Positions 53,775 to 63,427 of a stretch of DNA of 64,000 nt are shown here, piece by piece; position 1 is the stretch's first letter; each line of letters starts with the position of its first letter. Below the pieces are notes generated by a model, which saw only the letters and a program-made list of their open reading frames with translations, was not told the origin of the DNA and made no database searches. The position numbers were made by a program, and so were the translations under genes. The DNA comes from JBBSBY01 sp038250835 (GTDB lineage Bacteria; Desulfobacterota; Desulfomonilia; Desulfomonilales; Desulfomonilaceae), in NCBI GenBank assembly GCA_038250835.1, contig JBBSBY010000001.1, positions 124,001-188,000 on the forward strand. The letters run 5' to 3'.

Positions 53775-54683
53775 TTACAGGCCCGGGGCTGTTTCGCGCA
53801 CTATTTCCGTGCCTATTCCTTCGTCGGTTAATAATTCAAGAAGCAACGCGTGGGGGACTCGACCGTCAATGATGTGCGCCTTTGGAACTCCGCCGTTCAA
53901 CGCGTTTAGGCAACACCTTATTTTAGGAATCATGCCGCCTGAAATCACACCTTCGGCTATCAATGTTTCCGCTTTATCTTCAGGTATGCTGGAGATGATA
54001 TTTTGATTCTGATCCATTACACCGGGCACATCAGTCAAAAGAATGAATTTTTCAGCCTTCAGCGCTCCCGATAATGCGCCGGCAGCCGTGTCGGCGTTGA
54101 TGTTGTAAGGCTTTTCACCGGGGCCGGCGCCCACAGGAGCTATAACCGGTATGAAGCCGTTTTTCTCCAAGCAACTTATAAGCTCCGGGTTTATTTTTTC
54201 CACATCACCGACTAAACCGAGATCTTCATCGGTATCCCCTAAGCTTGCAGGCCTAGCCTTTTTTGCCTTAATCAGCTTTCCATCGCGTCCTGATATTCCG
54301 ACTGCCCGGCCACCATAGGAATTGATGAGGGAAACCACGTCTTTATTTACTTTTGCAACCAACACCATTTCAACGATGTCCATTGTCTCTTCATCGGTGA
54401 CTCGTAAACCTTTAACGAAACGGCTTTCTTTTCCGAGCTTCAGGAGAAGTTCACCGATTTGCGGGCCGCCTCCATGGACGATTATGGGCAGCATGCCAAT
54501 GAAGCTCAAAAGAGCTATATCTTCCGCAAAGTCTCTTTTGAGATTCGGATCGATCATGGCGCTTCCACCATATTTAACGACTATTCTCTTTCCACGAAAT
54601 GTCCGAATATACGGTAAGGCTTGTAAAAGAGTATCGGCCCTTTCAAAGCAAGTCGAAGGTTTAATATTTGGGCTATTAGGCAT
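53775..54683 (-). CDS. argB: Acetylglutamate kinase
   Basis: 302 residues from ATG 54683, which has GAGTGGG upstream; the frame opens earlier (54770) but the extra residues do not fit the family. Marks: VVKYGGSAMID, IVHGGGPQIG and NADTAAGALSGALKAEKFILLTDVPGV. It phosphorylates N-acetylglutamate, the regulated step in many bacteria. It is the first gene of the argB-D-F-G-H series; argC and argJ are not in the window. Confidence 0.95.
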   Translation of the reverse strand: MPNSPNIKPSTCFERADTLLQALPYIRTFRGKRIVVKYGGSAMIDPNLKRDFAEDIALLSFIGMLPIIVHGGGPQIGELLLKLGKESRFVKGLRVTDEETMDIVEMVLVAKVNKDVVSLINSYGGRAVGISGRDGKLIKAKKARPASLGDTDEDLGLVGDVEKINPELISCLEKNGFIPVIAPVGAGPGEKPYNINADTAAGALSGALKAEKFILLTDVPGVMDQNQNIISSIPEDKAETLIAEGVISGGMIPKIRCCLNALNGGVPKAHIIDGRVPHALLLELLTDEGIGTEIVRETAPGL

Positions 54684-55072
54684 GGGAAACCCACTCGGAT
54701 ACATAAATAATTTAAATATTAAGGATATGGGTGTTGCGATACGTTGGGGAAACCAATCGTCACAACGCAAAAGGATTAGTTTACCACCAATATATTCGGG
54801 ATTGAAGTTCTTTTCACGCGGGACGGGAATTTAATTCTCTTCTAGTCATGTGCTGCGATTTATGTTAAGCCCCGCCAAAAATGGACTTTTGATTGTAGTA
54901 AAAAAGATTGGTGAATGGAGCAGGCGCAGCCCAACTTCAGAAAATGATAATTAAATAACGCAGTAATCATTTTCTCAGTGGAGCGCCGTAATCGACACAT
55001 GGGTAATAGCTCTGAAAGGGATTTTTGCGGCGCAAATTGTCGTCTTTCCGGCTGAGTGACGGGGCTATTTCA
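54684..55072. other. Intergenic stretch upstream of argB
   Basis: About 390 bases that must hold the argB operon promoter. It is AT-rich close to the gene (ATAAATAATTTAAATATTAAGG). I could not pick out a clear ARG-box-like operator. There is no coding frame with a ribosome site. Confidence 0.4.
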
Positions 55073-55210
55073 TCATCTTCCCACCAATCCCAATATGCCG
55101 ATGATGATAAGATACAGCCCGACTATCCAGGATAGAAATCTTGGAACTATCAATATTACTATTCCCGCTATCAATGCCACCAAAGGTTGTAATTGCACAT
55201 TAAGGTTCAT
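55073..55210 (-). CDS. DUF3096 small membrane protein
   Basis: ATG 55210 after ATGGAGGAAATT opens a 45-residue frame. The product matches DUF3096: LQPLVALIAGIVILIVPRFL, then IVGLYLIIIGILGLVG, two membrane helices with a Pro-Arg turn. These tiny proteins of unknown function are common in Proteobacteria. It stands alone between argB and the coiled-coil gene. Confidence 0.8.
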   Translation of the reverse strand: MNLNVQLQPLVALIAGIVILIVPRFLSWIVGLYLIIIGILGLVGR

Positions 55211-55435
55211 AATTTCCTCCATAGTAAATATTGGCGAGGGCCATGCAATTCGAGAAACAAAGCTCCATTTAAATTAGATGCGCCTCTCTGTACATAAACG
55301 CAAGACCTTGCTCTCTAGTACTCCGACACCTTTCTCAATAAAAACGCCCACAAAAAATGCAATCATATACGATTATGGCCCTATTGGCCGGCGTGCATTA
55401 ACATATGTCTATAATTATTTTCGTGAAGGTGTAAT

Positions 55436-55666
55436 ATGGCTAATTTAATATTAGTTAAGTCAAATCGTTTGAAGAAAGCTTTGATTGACAGGGATGAATT
55501 TTTAAGAAAACACTCGGAATTGCTGTCTTTGCAAAGAAAAATTGATGAGAAAATGCGGAAAGCTAAGACCAGCCATAACCGTCTAGTATTGATTCATACC
55601 CTTATGATGGATTCAGTGAACGAACTGCATAATAAGCTTCAAGGATTCAGACAAGCGGCAAATTAA
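55436..55666 (+). CDS. Small coiled-coil protein
   Basis: 76 residues, nearly all helical and highly charged (RLKKALIDRDEFLRKHSELLSLQRKIDEKMRKA). GAAGGTG precedes the ATG by six bases. The end overlaps the convergent GAF kinase by 20 bases. I do not recognise it; the heptads suggest a dimeric coiled coil. Confidence 0.55.
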   Translation: MANLILVKSNRLKKALIDRDEFLRKHSELLSLQRKIDEKMRKAKTSHNRLVLIHTLMMDSVNELHNKLQGFRQAAN

Positions 55667-57221
55667 CTTCTACCAATTCCGGGGGAAATTCGATGAAGAA
55701 GTCGGTTCCCCCGTCATTCCAACAATCTTCCAGAGAACGACAGTATTCGCATTCTTTAATATTACCTGAACAGACATCACTCGACGTGGGTATTTTTGAG
55801 CATCGTTCGCTCAAGCAACCTATCTTGAATCCAAGGCGCTCGGAAAAAATCCTCATTTTGAGGAGATCGGTTCCGGTACCGCCCGCGTTGAACGCGTATC
55901 TCGATCCTGAGCTATAAAGATCGGTTGCCTGAACCGGGTTAAAGCCTTCAAAGATATTGAGCTGCTCGGGTTCAGGAATGCCGACACCGTTATCTCTAAT
56001 AAGAATTCGATAACCTGAATCCAGAAGATTACCCGAAACGGATATCTTTCCATAATCCGGAGTATTTTCTATGGCGTTTCTTGTTAGACCCTCAATAAGA
56101 GAACTGAGAATTTGCGGAGGTATTTTGAGAATCGCAGGCTCCGGCGGGTGGAACTCCAAATCGATCGTGCGATTTTGAATCATGGATTCGCACAATTCCT
56201 CAGCAGACTTGAACGCCTCAGCAACAAATGCTCGCCGCAGTTCTTTCGTTTGGATCGGGAATTGCTCGTTCACCTTTTCCTGCAGGGCTTTTAGAGCTTG
56301 GGTCAATTCGGGTTGGTCATCGGAAGTGATCTCGATCATTTCATCGAGTTGATCAAGCAATCCCATAAGAGGATACTGCGGAGCTGAATCCACATCGTCA
56401 ACAATATGCCCCACCTGTTTTTCAATTGTCTTCAAGCGATTAAGATTGCGCAGCATCCGAGCAAAGGACATTTTAGAAGTGTCCAGCCCCTGTTTTTGAA
56501 GATTTTTTTCCAGAATACCCAGACTCGCGTCAATAATTGCAACAGGTGTTTTCAGTTCATGTGACAAATGGTTAAGCATCTTGTTCTTGGCTCTGTTAAG
56601 CCGCTCCAACTCCTTGTTTGAAACCATGAGCTCTTCGTAATAGGAGGCGTTTTCAAGGGCCATAGCCACACTGCCGGCAAGCGCGGACATGACTTCAACA
56701 TCATCGTCCGTAAACCAACCTTGTATTTTATTGAGAGCATAAAGGACTCCCAATCTTTTGTCCCGGGCTTGGAGCGGAACACAAATCATTGTGCGCGTGG
56801 TGAATCCTGAAATCACGTCCACTGACTTATAGACCCGTCGGTCCGTTGACGCGTTATTCACGAGAGCCGGCAACCCCGTTCTGAAAACCCAGCCGCAAAC
56901 CCCCTGGTCTTTGGGAATCCGAATATTTTGACTGTTAGTTTCAAAATAGCTCTCCCTGTCTAGGACGATTTTCCAGTAAAACTCTTCCTTTTCATGATCA
57001 AACAACAGTACTCCGGCGCCTTCGCAATTCAGGACCTTTTGAACTTCACCGACAATTGTTGAAAGGAGACCATCGATGTCGGTGGTTGACGCTAGAGCTT
57101 TGGAGGCGTTCAGAAGTAGGACAAGCTTCCCTGGATCGAGACATTGATCGCTGGATATATAAGAATTCATTGGGGCGCCGGCAGGATACGTGACCTCGGG
57201 ATTTGTATAATCATCCTCCAT
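55647..57221 (-). CDS. GAF-domain histidine kinase with cysteine-rich insert
   Basis: 524 residues, no membrane helix. A GAF domain (about 35-195; VPLQARDKRLGVLYALNK) is followed by the phospho-His in LNHLSHELKTPVAI (His221), a long dimer linker, and an HATPase with RNAIENTP, IRDNGVGIPEPE and GGTGTDLLKM. Just before the last strand there are six cysteines at 469, 474, 484, 491, 494 and 500 (ECEYCRSLEDCW), an insertion not usual in this fold. It could hold metal or an iron-sulfur centre. No partner regulator is adjacent. Confidence 0.85.
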   Translation of the reverse strand: MEDDYTNPEVTYPAGAPMNSYISSDQCLDPGKLVLLLNASKALASTTDIDGLLSTIVGEVQKVLNCEGAGVLLFDHEKEEFYWKIVLDRESYFETNSQNIRIPKDQGVCGWVFRTGLPALVNNASTDRRVYKSVDVISGFTTRTMICVPLQARDKRLGVLYALNKIQGWFTDDDVEVMSALAGSVAMALENASYYEELMVSNKELERLNRAKNKMLNHLSHELKTPVAIIDASLGILEKNLQKQGLDTSKMSFARMLRNLNRLKTIEKQVGHIVDDVDSAPQYPLMGLLDQLDEMIEITSDDQPELTQALKALQEKVNEQFPIQTKELRRAFVAEAFKSAEELCESMIQNRTIDLEFHPPEPAILKIPPQILSSLIEGLTRNAIENTPDYGKISVSGNLLDSGYRILIRDNGVGIPEPEQLNIFEGFNPVQATDLYSSGSRYAFNAGGTGTDLLKMRIFSERLGFKIGCLSERCSKIPTSSDVCSGNIKECEYCRSLEDCWNDGGTDFFIEFPPELVEVNLPLV

Positions 57222-57283
57222 GATGCGAATCCTTTTTTACAGACGCTGGAACATAAAGGGCGCATGCCGCCGCCGGCTTTATC

Positions 57284-59224
57284 TCAGTTTGTTACGAGAC
57301 TTTTGGCTCTTATTCTTTCAGCCGGAAAGCGCTTTAAATTGGCTTCTTCTTTTTGGTCCAGCAGACTTAACGCAGCTTGGACAATACCATCAGGCGTTAA
57401 TCCGAGATCTTGGAGCAATTCAGCCCTCGTCCCATGATCCACAAATTCGTCATTTATACCCAATCTGGCCGTCTTAACGTGGTATAAGCCGGCTTCCGAA
57501 AAAAGCTCAAGAACGGCGCTTCCGAATCCCCCGGCAAGCACACCTTCTTCCACGATGAGAACACGCCCGGCTTTGGCTGATTGTTCGATAATCATCTTCT
57601 CATCTAAAGGCTTAATGAACCGGGCGTTCATGACCGCCGCCGACTTGCCGTCCAGCGCAAGAATTTCCGCGGCTCTGATTGCGACGGGCGCCATTGAGCC
57701 CACCGCTATAATAAGCAGATCATTGCCGTGCTTTACCATTGCAGCTTTGCCGACAGGAATAGGCGAGGGATCTCTTTTCAAATTGACCCCTTCTCCTGAA
57801 GCTCTGGGATATCTGATGGAGCTCGGCCCCTCAAGAGTCAAAGCGGTAGCCAACATGTCCGCCAATTCATCCTCATCGGCAGGCGCCATTACCGTGAGAT
57901 TCGGAACACTCCTGCAGAAAGCCATATCAAAAACGCCATGATGAGTAGGGCCGTCCTCACCAACTACTCCCGCTCTGTCCATTGCAAATACTACAGGAAA
58001 ATTCTGCATGCACACATCGTGAATAATGTGATCGTATCCCCTTTGTATAAAAGTGGAATAAATCGCCACAATGGGCCTGTAGCCTTCTTTAGCCAAACCT
58101 GCGGCAAATACCACGCCGTGCTGTTCCGCTATGCCGACGTCAATGAAACGATTGGGAAAAATGCGAGCGAATTCCGTCAGCCCGGTACCATATTCCATGG
58201 CAGCGGTTATGGCTACTACTCTTGGATCTTTTGCGGCAAGTTTAACGGCGGTTTGTCCAAAAACCTTGGTGTAGCTGGGATGACCCGACGATTCCGGCGT
58301 TTTGCCGCTGGAAATTTCAAATGGTCCGATGCCGTGGAACTTTCCGGGATTTTCTTCAGCATGGCAGTAGCCTTTTCCTTTACAAGTCACCGTATGAATC
58401 AGCACGGGCTCATGAAATTTCTTGACGTTGTTAAAAGTGTCAATCAAATGCTTGAGTTGGTGCCCGTCAATAGGGCCCACATAATTAAAACCGAGCTCTT
58501 CAAAAAGCCTACCTGGGGTAATGAAGCCCTTCATGGCGTCTTCAAATTGCTTGGCCATATCATAAATGCTTTGGCCCATTGTTTTCAGTAGCTTTTTTAA
58601 TTCCGATCGGAAACGAGTCACCATTTGCCCGGTCATGATTCTGTTCAGGTAAGCGGCCATTGCGCCGACATTAGGAGAAATGGACATTTCATTATCATTG
58701 AGCACAATAATCATGTCTTTCTTAGCCGCGCCCGCCTGGTTAAGTCCTTCATATGAAACACCACAAGTAAGCGAGCCGTCACCGACAACCGTTATCACTT
58801 TATGATTCAGACCTCCGTAGCACCGGGCCTGAGCCAACCCTGCGGCAAAACTAATCGCATTACCGGCGTGACCCACGTCGAAACTATCGTATTCGCTTTC
58901 CAGCCGCTTAGGAAAGCCAGAGAGGCCATTCTTTAATCGCAACGTGTGAAACAAGTCTCGCCGGCCAGTCAATATTTTATAGGCGTAAGCTTGATGACCT
59001 ACATCGAAAACAAACTTGTCGTCCGGAGGCTCGAATACCTTTAGAAGGGCCAGAGTCAGTTCAACTACTCCCAGGCTCGAAGCTAAGTGACCACCTCGAT
59101 CGGCGACGGTTTTGATTATGAGTTCACGAATTTCTTCCGCCAGGATTTTCAATTCAGGTAATGACAACTGTTTGATATCTTGTGGGGATTTAAGGTCGAA
59201 CAAAATTGAATCATTTGGATTCAT
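57284..59224 (-). CDS. dxs: 1-deoxy-D-xylulose-5-phosphate synthase
   Basis: 646 residues. Thiamine diphosphate site GDGSLTCGVSYEGLNQAG...VLNDNEMSISPNVG; also LASSLGVVELTLAL, DVGHQAYAYKILTGR, DVGIAEQHGVVFAAG and DRAGVVGEDGPTHHG. It makes DXP from pyruvate and glyceraldehyde-3-phosphate for the MEP isoprenoid path. It lies 20 bases after ispA, in the order xseB-ispA-dxs. Confidence 0.96.
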   Translation of the reverse strand: MNPNDSILFDLKSPQDIKQLSLPELKILAEEIRELIIKTVADRGGHLASSLGVVELTLALLKVFEPPDDKFVFDVGHQAYAYKILTGRRDLFHTLRLKNGLSGFPKRLESEYDSFDVGHAGNAISFAAGLAQARCYGGLNHKVITVVGDGSLTCGVSYEGLNQAGAAKKDMIIVLNDNEMSISPNVGAMAAYLNRIMTGQMVTRFRSELKKLLKTMGQSIYDMAKQFEDAMKGFITPGRLFEELGFNYVGPIDGHQLKHLIDTFNNVKKFHEPVLIHTVTCKGKGYCHAEENPGKFHGIGPFEISSGKTPESSGHPSYTKVFGQTAVKLAAKDPRVVAITAAMEYGTGLTEFARIFPNRFIDVGIAEQHGVVFAAGLAKEGYRPIVAIYSTFIQRGYDHIIHDVCMQNFPVVFAMDRAGVVGEDGPTHHGVFDMAFCRSVPNLTVMAPADEDELADMLATALTLEGPSSIRYPRASGEGVNLKRDPSPIPVGKAAMVKHGNDLLIIAVGSMAPVAIRAAEILALDGKSAAVMNARFIKPLDEKMIIEQSAKAGRVLIVEEGVLAGGFGSAVLELFSEAGLYHVKTARLGINDEFVDHGTRAELLQDLGLTPDGIVQAALSLLDQKEEANLKRFPAERIRAKSLVTN

Positions 59225-59244
59225 AACTAAATTACCTATCCAAT

Positions 59245-60141
59245 TTAATTTAGGCGCCGACCTACGTAGTCGGCAATCAAAATAAGAGGCTCGGCCTTGA
59301 CGCCGAAAGGCTCGACCTCCTGGATTGCGGATTCGAGCATCTGCTTAATCATTTCATTCGATTTTTCTTTGCCGTACAATTTCGGAAAAGTGGCTTTACC
59401 TCTTTTAAAATCTTTATTCACTTTTTTTCCGAGCGCGTTTGCGTCACCCTCTAAATCCAAAAGGTCGTCGCGGATCTGAAAGGCTGCTCCAATGCGCTCA
59501 CCATAAGCGCCCAACTTGGCTATGTCGTTATTCAAGGCGCCGGCCAGTCTAGCTCCACAAGTTAATGAGCTTTTTATCAATGCGCCTGTTTTAAACTTTA
59601 CAATTCTGTCCACCAGGTCCGGGGTAACGTCCTGACCTTCATTAATGATATCCAAAGTTTGTCCGCACACAAGCCGTTTTGATCCCGCCGCTTGAGCCAG
59701 GTCGGATATTGAAATTAGCAATTTATCGTTTCTGGAGACCCGCATGGACGCAGGGCCGGCCAAAAGCTCGAACGCAAAGGTCAGCAGAGCGTCTCCGGCC
59801 AGAATGGCGACAGCTTCACCAAACATTTTGTGAGTAGTAGGTTTTCCGCGTCTGAGGTCATCATCATCCATGGAGGGCAAGTCATCATGGATTAGAGAAT
59901 ATGTATGGACACATTCAATTGCGGCGCATAGATAAACAAGTTGTTCGGCTGATCCTCCCACAGCTTCGCCTGCCGCAATGGCCAGAATAGGTCTAATACG
60001 TTTTCCACCGGCGAATATGGCGTAACGCATAGCCTGGTGGAGAATGGCCGGTTCAGTCGCTTCCGATGGTAATAATTCGTCCAGCTTTGATTCGACAAAA
60101 CTTTTTCCACCGGATAAATAATCAAGCAGGTTTGTAGACAA
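59245..60141 (-). CDS. ispA: Short-chain polyprenyl diphosphate synthase
   Basis: 298 residues. The two Asp-rich motifs are HDDLPSMDDDDLRRGKPTTH and FQIRDDLLD, with GGKRIRPIL near the start. It joins isopentenyl and allylic diphosphates to farnesyl or geranylgeranyl diphosphate. It starts with TTG directly after the xseB stop (TAA then TTG), indicating coupling. Confidence 0.93.
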   Translation of the reverse strand: MSTNLLDYLSGGKSFVESKLDELLPSEATEPAILHQAMRYAIFAGGKRIRPILAIAAGEAVGGSAEQLVYLCAAIECVHTYSLIHDDLPSMDDDDLRRGKPTTHKMFGEAVAILAGDALLTFAFELLAGPASMRVSRNDKLLISISDLAQAAGSKRLVCGQTLDIINEGQDVTPDLVDRIVKFKTGALIKSSLTCGARLAGALNNDIAKLGAYGERIGAAFQIRDDLLDLEGDANALGKKVNKDFKRGKATFPKLYGKEKSNEMIKQMLESAIQEVEPFGVKAEPLILIADYVGRRLN

Positions 60142-60384
60142 TTATCCGTCACCTTCACCGAACGGAACTCGCTCCATATTAGCTAACAATTCTTCTATTT
60201 TTCCTTCAGCCTGATTGAGAATACGAAAAAGATTCCGCGATACTCCTATGCCTTCCTCGAAAACCGTCAGGCTGTCATCCAACGTCAACCCGCCATGTTC
60301 AAGCTTTTCCACTATAGATCTTAGACGGTCCAACTGACCGTCAAAAGTTTCGGCAGGGTCCGGCTTATCTTTGGGTTTTTTCAT
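60142..60384 (-). CDS. xseB: Exodeoxyribonuclease VII small subunit
   Basis: 80 residues with the family pattern ETFDGQLDRLRSIVEKLEHGGLTLDDSLTVFEEG. It binds the large XseA subunit, which is not in the window. It abuts ispA as in many bacteria. Confidence 0.92.
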   Translation of the reverse strand: MKKPKDKPDPAETFDGQLDRLRSIVEKLEHGGLTLDDSLTVFEEGIGVSRNLFRILNQAEGKIEELLANMERVPFGEGDG

Positions 60385-60765
60385 TTAATTCTCTAATTTA
60401 CGGTGAGCGACAAGGTCTGCACGTAATTATCCAAGGAAAAGATTTACTTCATTCAACGTTCAACGGCGAATCAGTCGATTAGCAAAGAATAATCTACCAG
60501 CAGAAGTTTTTTGCGCCCAATCAAATATGCTTGTTTATCGCGGCAAATACAGATCCACGCCAACAACATCGGCGTTATTTCAGCTAAGCGCTGAGTTTAG
60601 CTTTTTATTAGCTGATCTCGCAATCCCTGTGCGACAATGCGCCGGTCTTAGGTAAGTATACTCATTGTAAGTCGCGACTACACGCTCGAAATTGAAGGAA
60701 TGTCCCACGACCAGGGGCTATAATGTCGTCAATCAAATCGGTATTGAAGTGCGAAAAAACACCAG
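60385..60765. other. Intergenic stretch without a gene
   Basis: About 380 bases upstream of xseB. AGCTAA (60580) and TTAGCT (near 60600), followed by TTTTT, could form a weak hairpin on the plus strand, but no plus-strand gene precedes it. No coding frame with a ribosome site was seen. Confidence 0.4.
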
Positions 60766-61323
60766 CTAGTTCTTCTGATCGTCATCCGAAATAAGTTCGC
60801 TCAATTCCCTCTTTGCCGCAACAAATCCCGGATCAATATTGACGGCTTTCGTGAAACACTGTAAAGCGTCTTCGGAACGCATGAAGTAGCGTTTCAATAT
60901 ATAACCTTCGAGGTAATAGCCCTCGGCCAATTTTTGGGGCAAAATCCTGCTGATCAACTCTTTTATTTTATTTGAGTTTTGAACATCCACGAGAGCCGAT
61001 TTAACGTACTGGGCCGCGAAATTCTGATGCAGCCGAGCTTTAATTTTTGTTTGCGCAAGTGAGTATAGGACATCGGAATAAAGACTTTGATCCACCGGCT
61101 CGTTTAACTCAATGATATCTCTAGCTTCATCCAGGAGGTCAATAGCTTCCAAATAGTGAGTGGCGTTAGCAAGCTCCAGCCCGGAGTTCAACAATTTTTC
61201 AGCAAAGTAGACATCGTTAGCGCCTGCGAAAAGCGCTTTTGTCGAAAAAACCAGCAGTATGTAGAGCAATATACCGAGTATTTTAAAGCGTCGCATATCG
61301 CGCATTATACCGCATTCATTCAA
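60766..61323 (-). CDS. Exported TPR-like helical protein
   Basis: 185 residues with a signal peptide (FKILGILLYILLVFSTKALFAG). The rest is helical with TPR character (FAEKLLNSGLELANATHYLEAIDLLDEA, AEGYYLEGYILKRYFMRSEDALQCFTKAVNIDPGFVAAKREL). Likely a periplasmic protein-protein adaptor. The 360-residue vWA-OmpA gene lies about 110 bases upstream on the same strand, so the two may be expressed together. Confidence 0.7.
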   Translation of the reverse strand: MNECGIMRDMRRFKILGILLYILLVFSTKALFAGANDVYFAEKLLNSGLELANATHYLEAIDLLDEARDIIELNEPVDQSLYSDVLYSLAQTKIKARLHQNFAAQYVKSALVDVQNSNKIKELISRILPQKLAEGYYLEGYILKRYFMRSEDALQCFTKAVNIDPGFVAAKRELSELISDDDQKN

Positions 61324-61373
61324 AAAAATTCCAATGTTTGCCGCAACAAGCTTTAGCCGGGCCGACTACGCAT

Positions 61374-62432
61374 CTACTGAACAATCTCGAACTCAACTCG
61401 TCTTCCAAAACGATCCTGCCTTATTCCTGAAGGCGCCTGCAACATTGTTTGGCCCGACCCATGAGCGATAATGCTTATTTGAGTGGACGGCACTTTGTAT
61501 GCGCTGATAAGGTGATGAGCCACGGCTTCGGCTCTCTTTTTAGATAACTTCAAATTGTGGTCGGCCTTACCCTTACCGTCTGAAAAACCGTGCAATATTA
61601 CCCTCGCGGCGGGATTGGCGCGCATCGCGTTGGCGACCGCCTGCAAAGCCGCCATATTGGCTGCGTCAGCGGATGGTTCCTTGGATCTGAGGGAATAGTT
61701 ATTTGAATCAAATGTCACCACACCAATGGACTCATGTGCGCCGGCGGCAGGCCCCGACGGTTTTGCGCAAGGTGTCACAAGGTGACGCTTCATCCAGGCG
61801 TACCAAGGCGCGGAGGAAGTAATTTGATCGGCCGAGGTGTAGACTCCTCGGCACTTCTCGGCAATTCCTTTAAGATAAAATCTACCGTCCGGCGAACCGC
61901 CGATTTGAACTGCGTGGATTTCGAGATCAGGGTTGTTCTGGCACATCCTTTCAGCAATTTGGATAGGATCGGCTTTGCATGACTCCGTGCCCGCGCCGAC
62001 CACCAGAATGATCGTTTTACCCGTCAAACCGGCGACATCGTCGGCAGCGGCCTTCAAACCTGCGGCAAAGGAACTGACTCCATAGGAGACCGTTTTCGGA
62101 AACGCGTTCATGAAGCGCTCAGGGTCCCAGGGCTGAACGGCAAGGATGCTTTCCGTATTTTCGCAGCCCAATCCGACCTTTAGTCCCCAGTGCCTTAAAC
62201 CCACATTAAAAAAACCATCTGCGGTAATTGGGATAGCCTGGCTAAAATACGCCATTTGTTGTAAAAGAGCGCTGTAATTATCTTTATCCTTCATCTGACC
62301 TGAGGCGTCGAAGAGCACCAGTATATTTTGAATTCGCTTACAATCATCAGCTTTGGCCGACACGGCCGATGTTATGACTATCACCAGGCAACACAAAAAT
62401 ATGAATATTTGGCTCCTGCGCGCTGATTTCAT
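61374..62432 (-). CDS. Exported vWA protein with OmpA peptidoglycan-binding domain
   Basis: 352 residues from ATG 62432, which follows AAGGAGG. A signal peptide (IFIFLCCLVIVITSAVSAKA) precedes a von Willebrand A domain (about 33-215). Its metal site reads VLFDASGQM, where DxSxS would be usual, so the last Ser is Gln. The C-terminal OmpA domain (about 240-350; ARVILHGFSDGKGKADHNLKLSKKRAEAV) should bind peptidoglycan. It probably anchors an envelope adhesion or assembly factor to the wall. Confidence 0.82.
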   Translation of the reverse strand: MKSARRSQIFIFLCCLVIVITSAVSAKADDCKRIQNILVLFDASGQMKDKDNYSALLQQMAYFSQAIPITADGFFNVGLRHWGLKVGLGCENTESILAVQPWDPERFMNAFPKTVSYGVSSFAAGLKAAADDVAGLTGKTIILVVGAGTESCKADPIQIAERMCQNNPDLEIHAVQIGGSPDGRFYLKGIAEKCRGVYTSADQITSSAPWYAWMKRHLVTPCAKPSGPAAGAHESIGVVTFDSNNYSLRSKEPSADAANMAALQAVANAMRANPAARVILHGFSDGKGKADHNLKLSKKRAEAVAHHLISAYKVPSTQISIIAHGSGQTMLQAPSGIRQDRFGRRVEFEIVQ

Positions 62433-62614
62433 AATGCCTCCTTGCGTTTCTCGCAACTGCCGACAATTTCGAGGGAATTACCAAAGACTTACAAGTCTGT
62501 CAAGTTTTGCAGTAAAAATGCGCAAGTTGAGTCGAATCTGTGGAATATTCAGTCACATGGACTTTGTAGTCTTTATCTAACAGTGAATTGTACAGTCGAG
62601 GCGCGGATTATTAC

Positions 62615-63073
62615 ATGGGAACCGCGAATAACTCTGAGCATTTGCATATACTTGCGCTCTGCGTTTTTGTTATCGGGGCGTCCTTTGTGATTGCGCCCGC
62701 TGAAAACGGCGGCCTACGGATACCGGTCCCGTTGATTGGGAACTACGAATTGCCGGCCATGTGCATGAGCAAAATAGTCTTTGATGCGCCATGTCCCGGT
62801 TGCGGATTAACCAGGAGCTTTGTGTCGCTGGCTCATGGAGAATGCGTGACGGCGTTTTTACTAAATCCTGCAGGGCCACTCCTTTTCATCATCTGTTTAA
62901 TACAAATACCGTACAGATATTTTAAATACAATCAGAGCCCTTCAAAATTAATTAAGATTATTGACGCCCATTCGGAGAAAATCGCCTGGGGGGTGTTGGT
63001 ATTCATGCTGTGCGCATGGACTACACGAATGTTCTGCATCTATATTCACCCCTATATTATTGCTTTTTATTAA
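62615..63073 (+). CDS. DUF2752 membrane protein
   Basis: 152 residues from ATG 62615; the open frame begins with TTG 62588. The family signature CPGCGLTRSFVSLAHGE is present (about residue 60), flanked by about three membrane helices (LCVFVIGASFVIA, PAGPLLFIICLIQIPY, WGVLVFMLCAWTTRMF). DUF2752 proteins are of unknown function. The ribosome site is weak. It is divergent from the vWA-OmpA gene. Confidence 0.78.
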   Translation: MGTANNSEHLHILALCVFVIGASFVIAPAENGGLRIPVPLIGNYELPAMCMSKIVFDAPCPGCGLTRSFVSLAHGECVTAFLLNPAGPLLFIICLIQIPYRYFKYNQSPSKLIKIIDAHSEKIAWGVLVFMLCAWTTRMFCIYIHPYIIAFY

Positions 63074-63427
63074 CAAACATTGCCGGCAAGAGCGAGGTGT
63101 TCAAAGCCACTAAGGTTGGGTAAAGGATCTTCTATAGGTGTATTAGAAGCACATAGCGAAATCGTGTAACAGGTGGAAATCGGCGGCTAATTTTAACTGA
63201 ACGCCGGAGCCGCGTTATCGGCTCCCCAACAATCAGTTTGAATTTGGAACCAATTCCTGGACATAAAATGTTGCCTGATTTTTCTAATACGTAATATAAT
63301 AACTATTCATTAATTTTTCTGCTGCTTTCTCCTTTAACCATATACGACTCTCCGGGTTTGAGCATGAATCATTCTCATTCTCAGCTTTGTCACGTGAACA
63401 TTGATTATGAATTTACTGGGGTGGGTA
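63074..63427. other. Intergenic stretch with a hairpin
   Basis: About 350 bases. GGAGCCG (63206-63212) and CGGCTCC (63219-63225) form a seven-base stem with a six-base loop but no T-run; it may end the DUF2752 transcript. No tRNA cloverleaf or coding frame was found. Confidence 0.45.
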
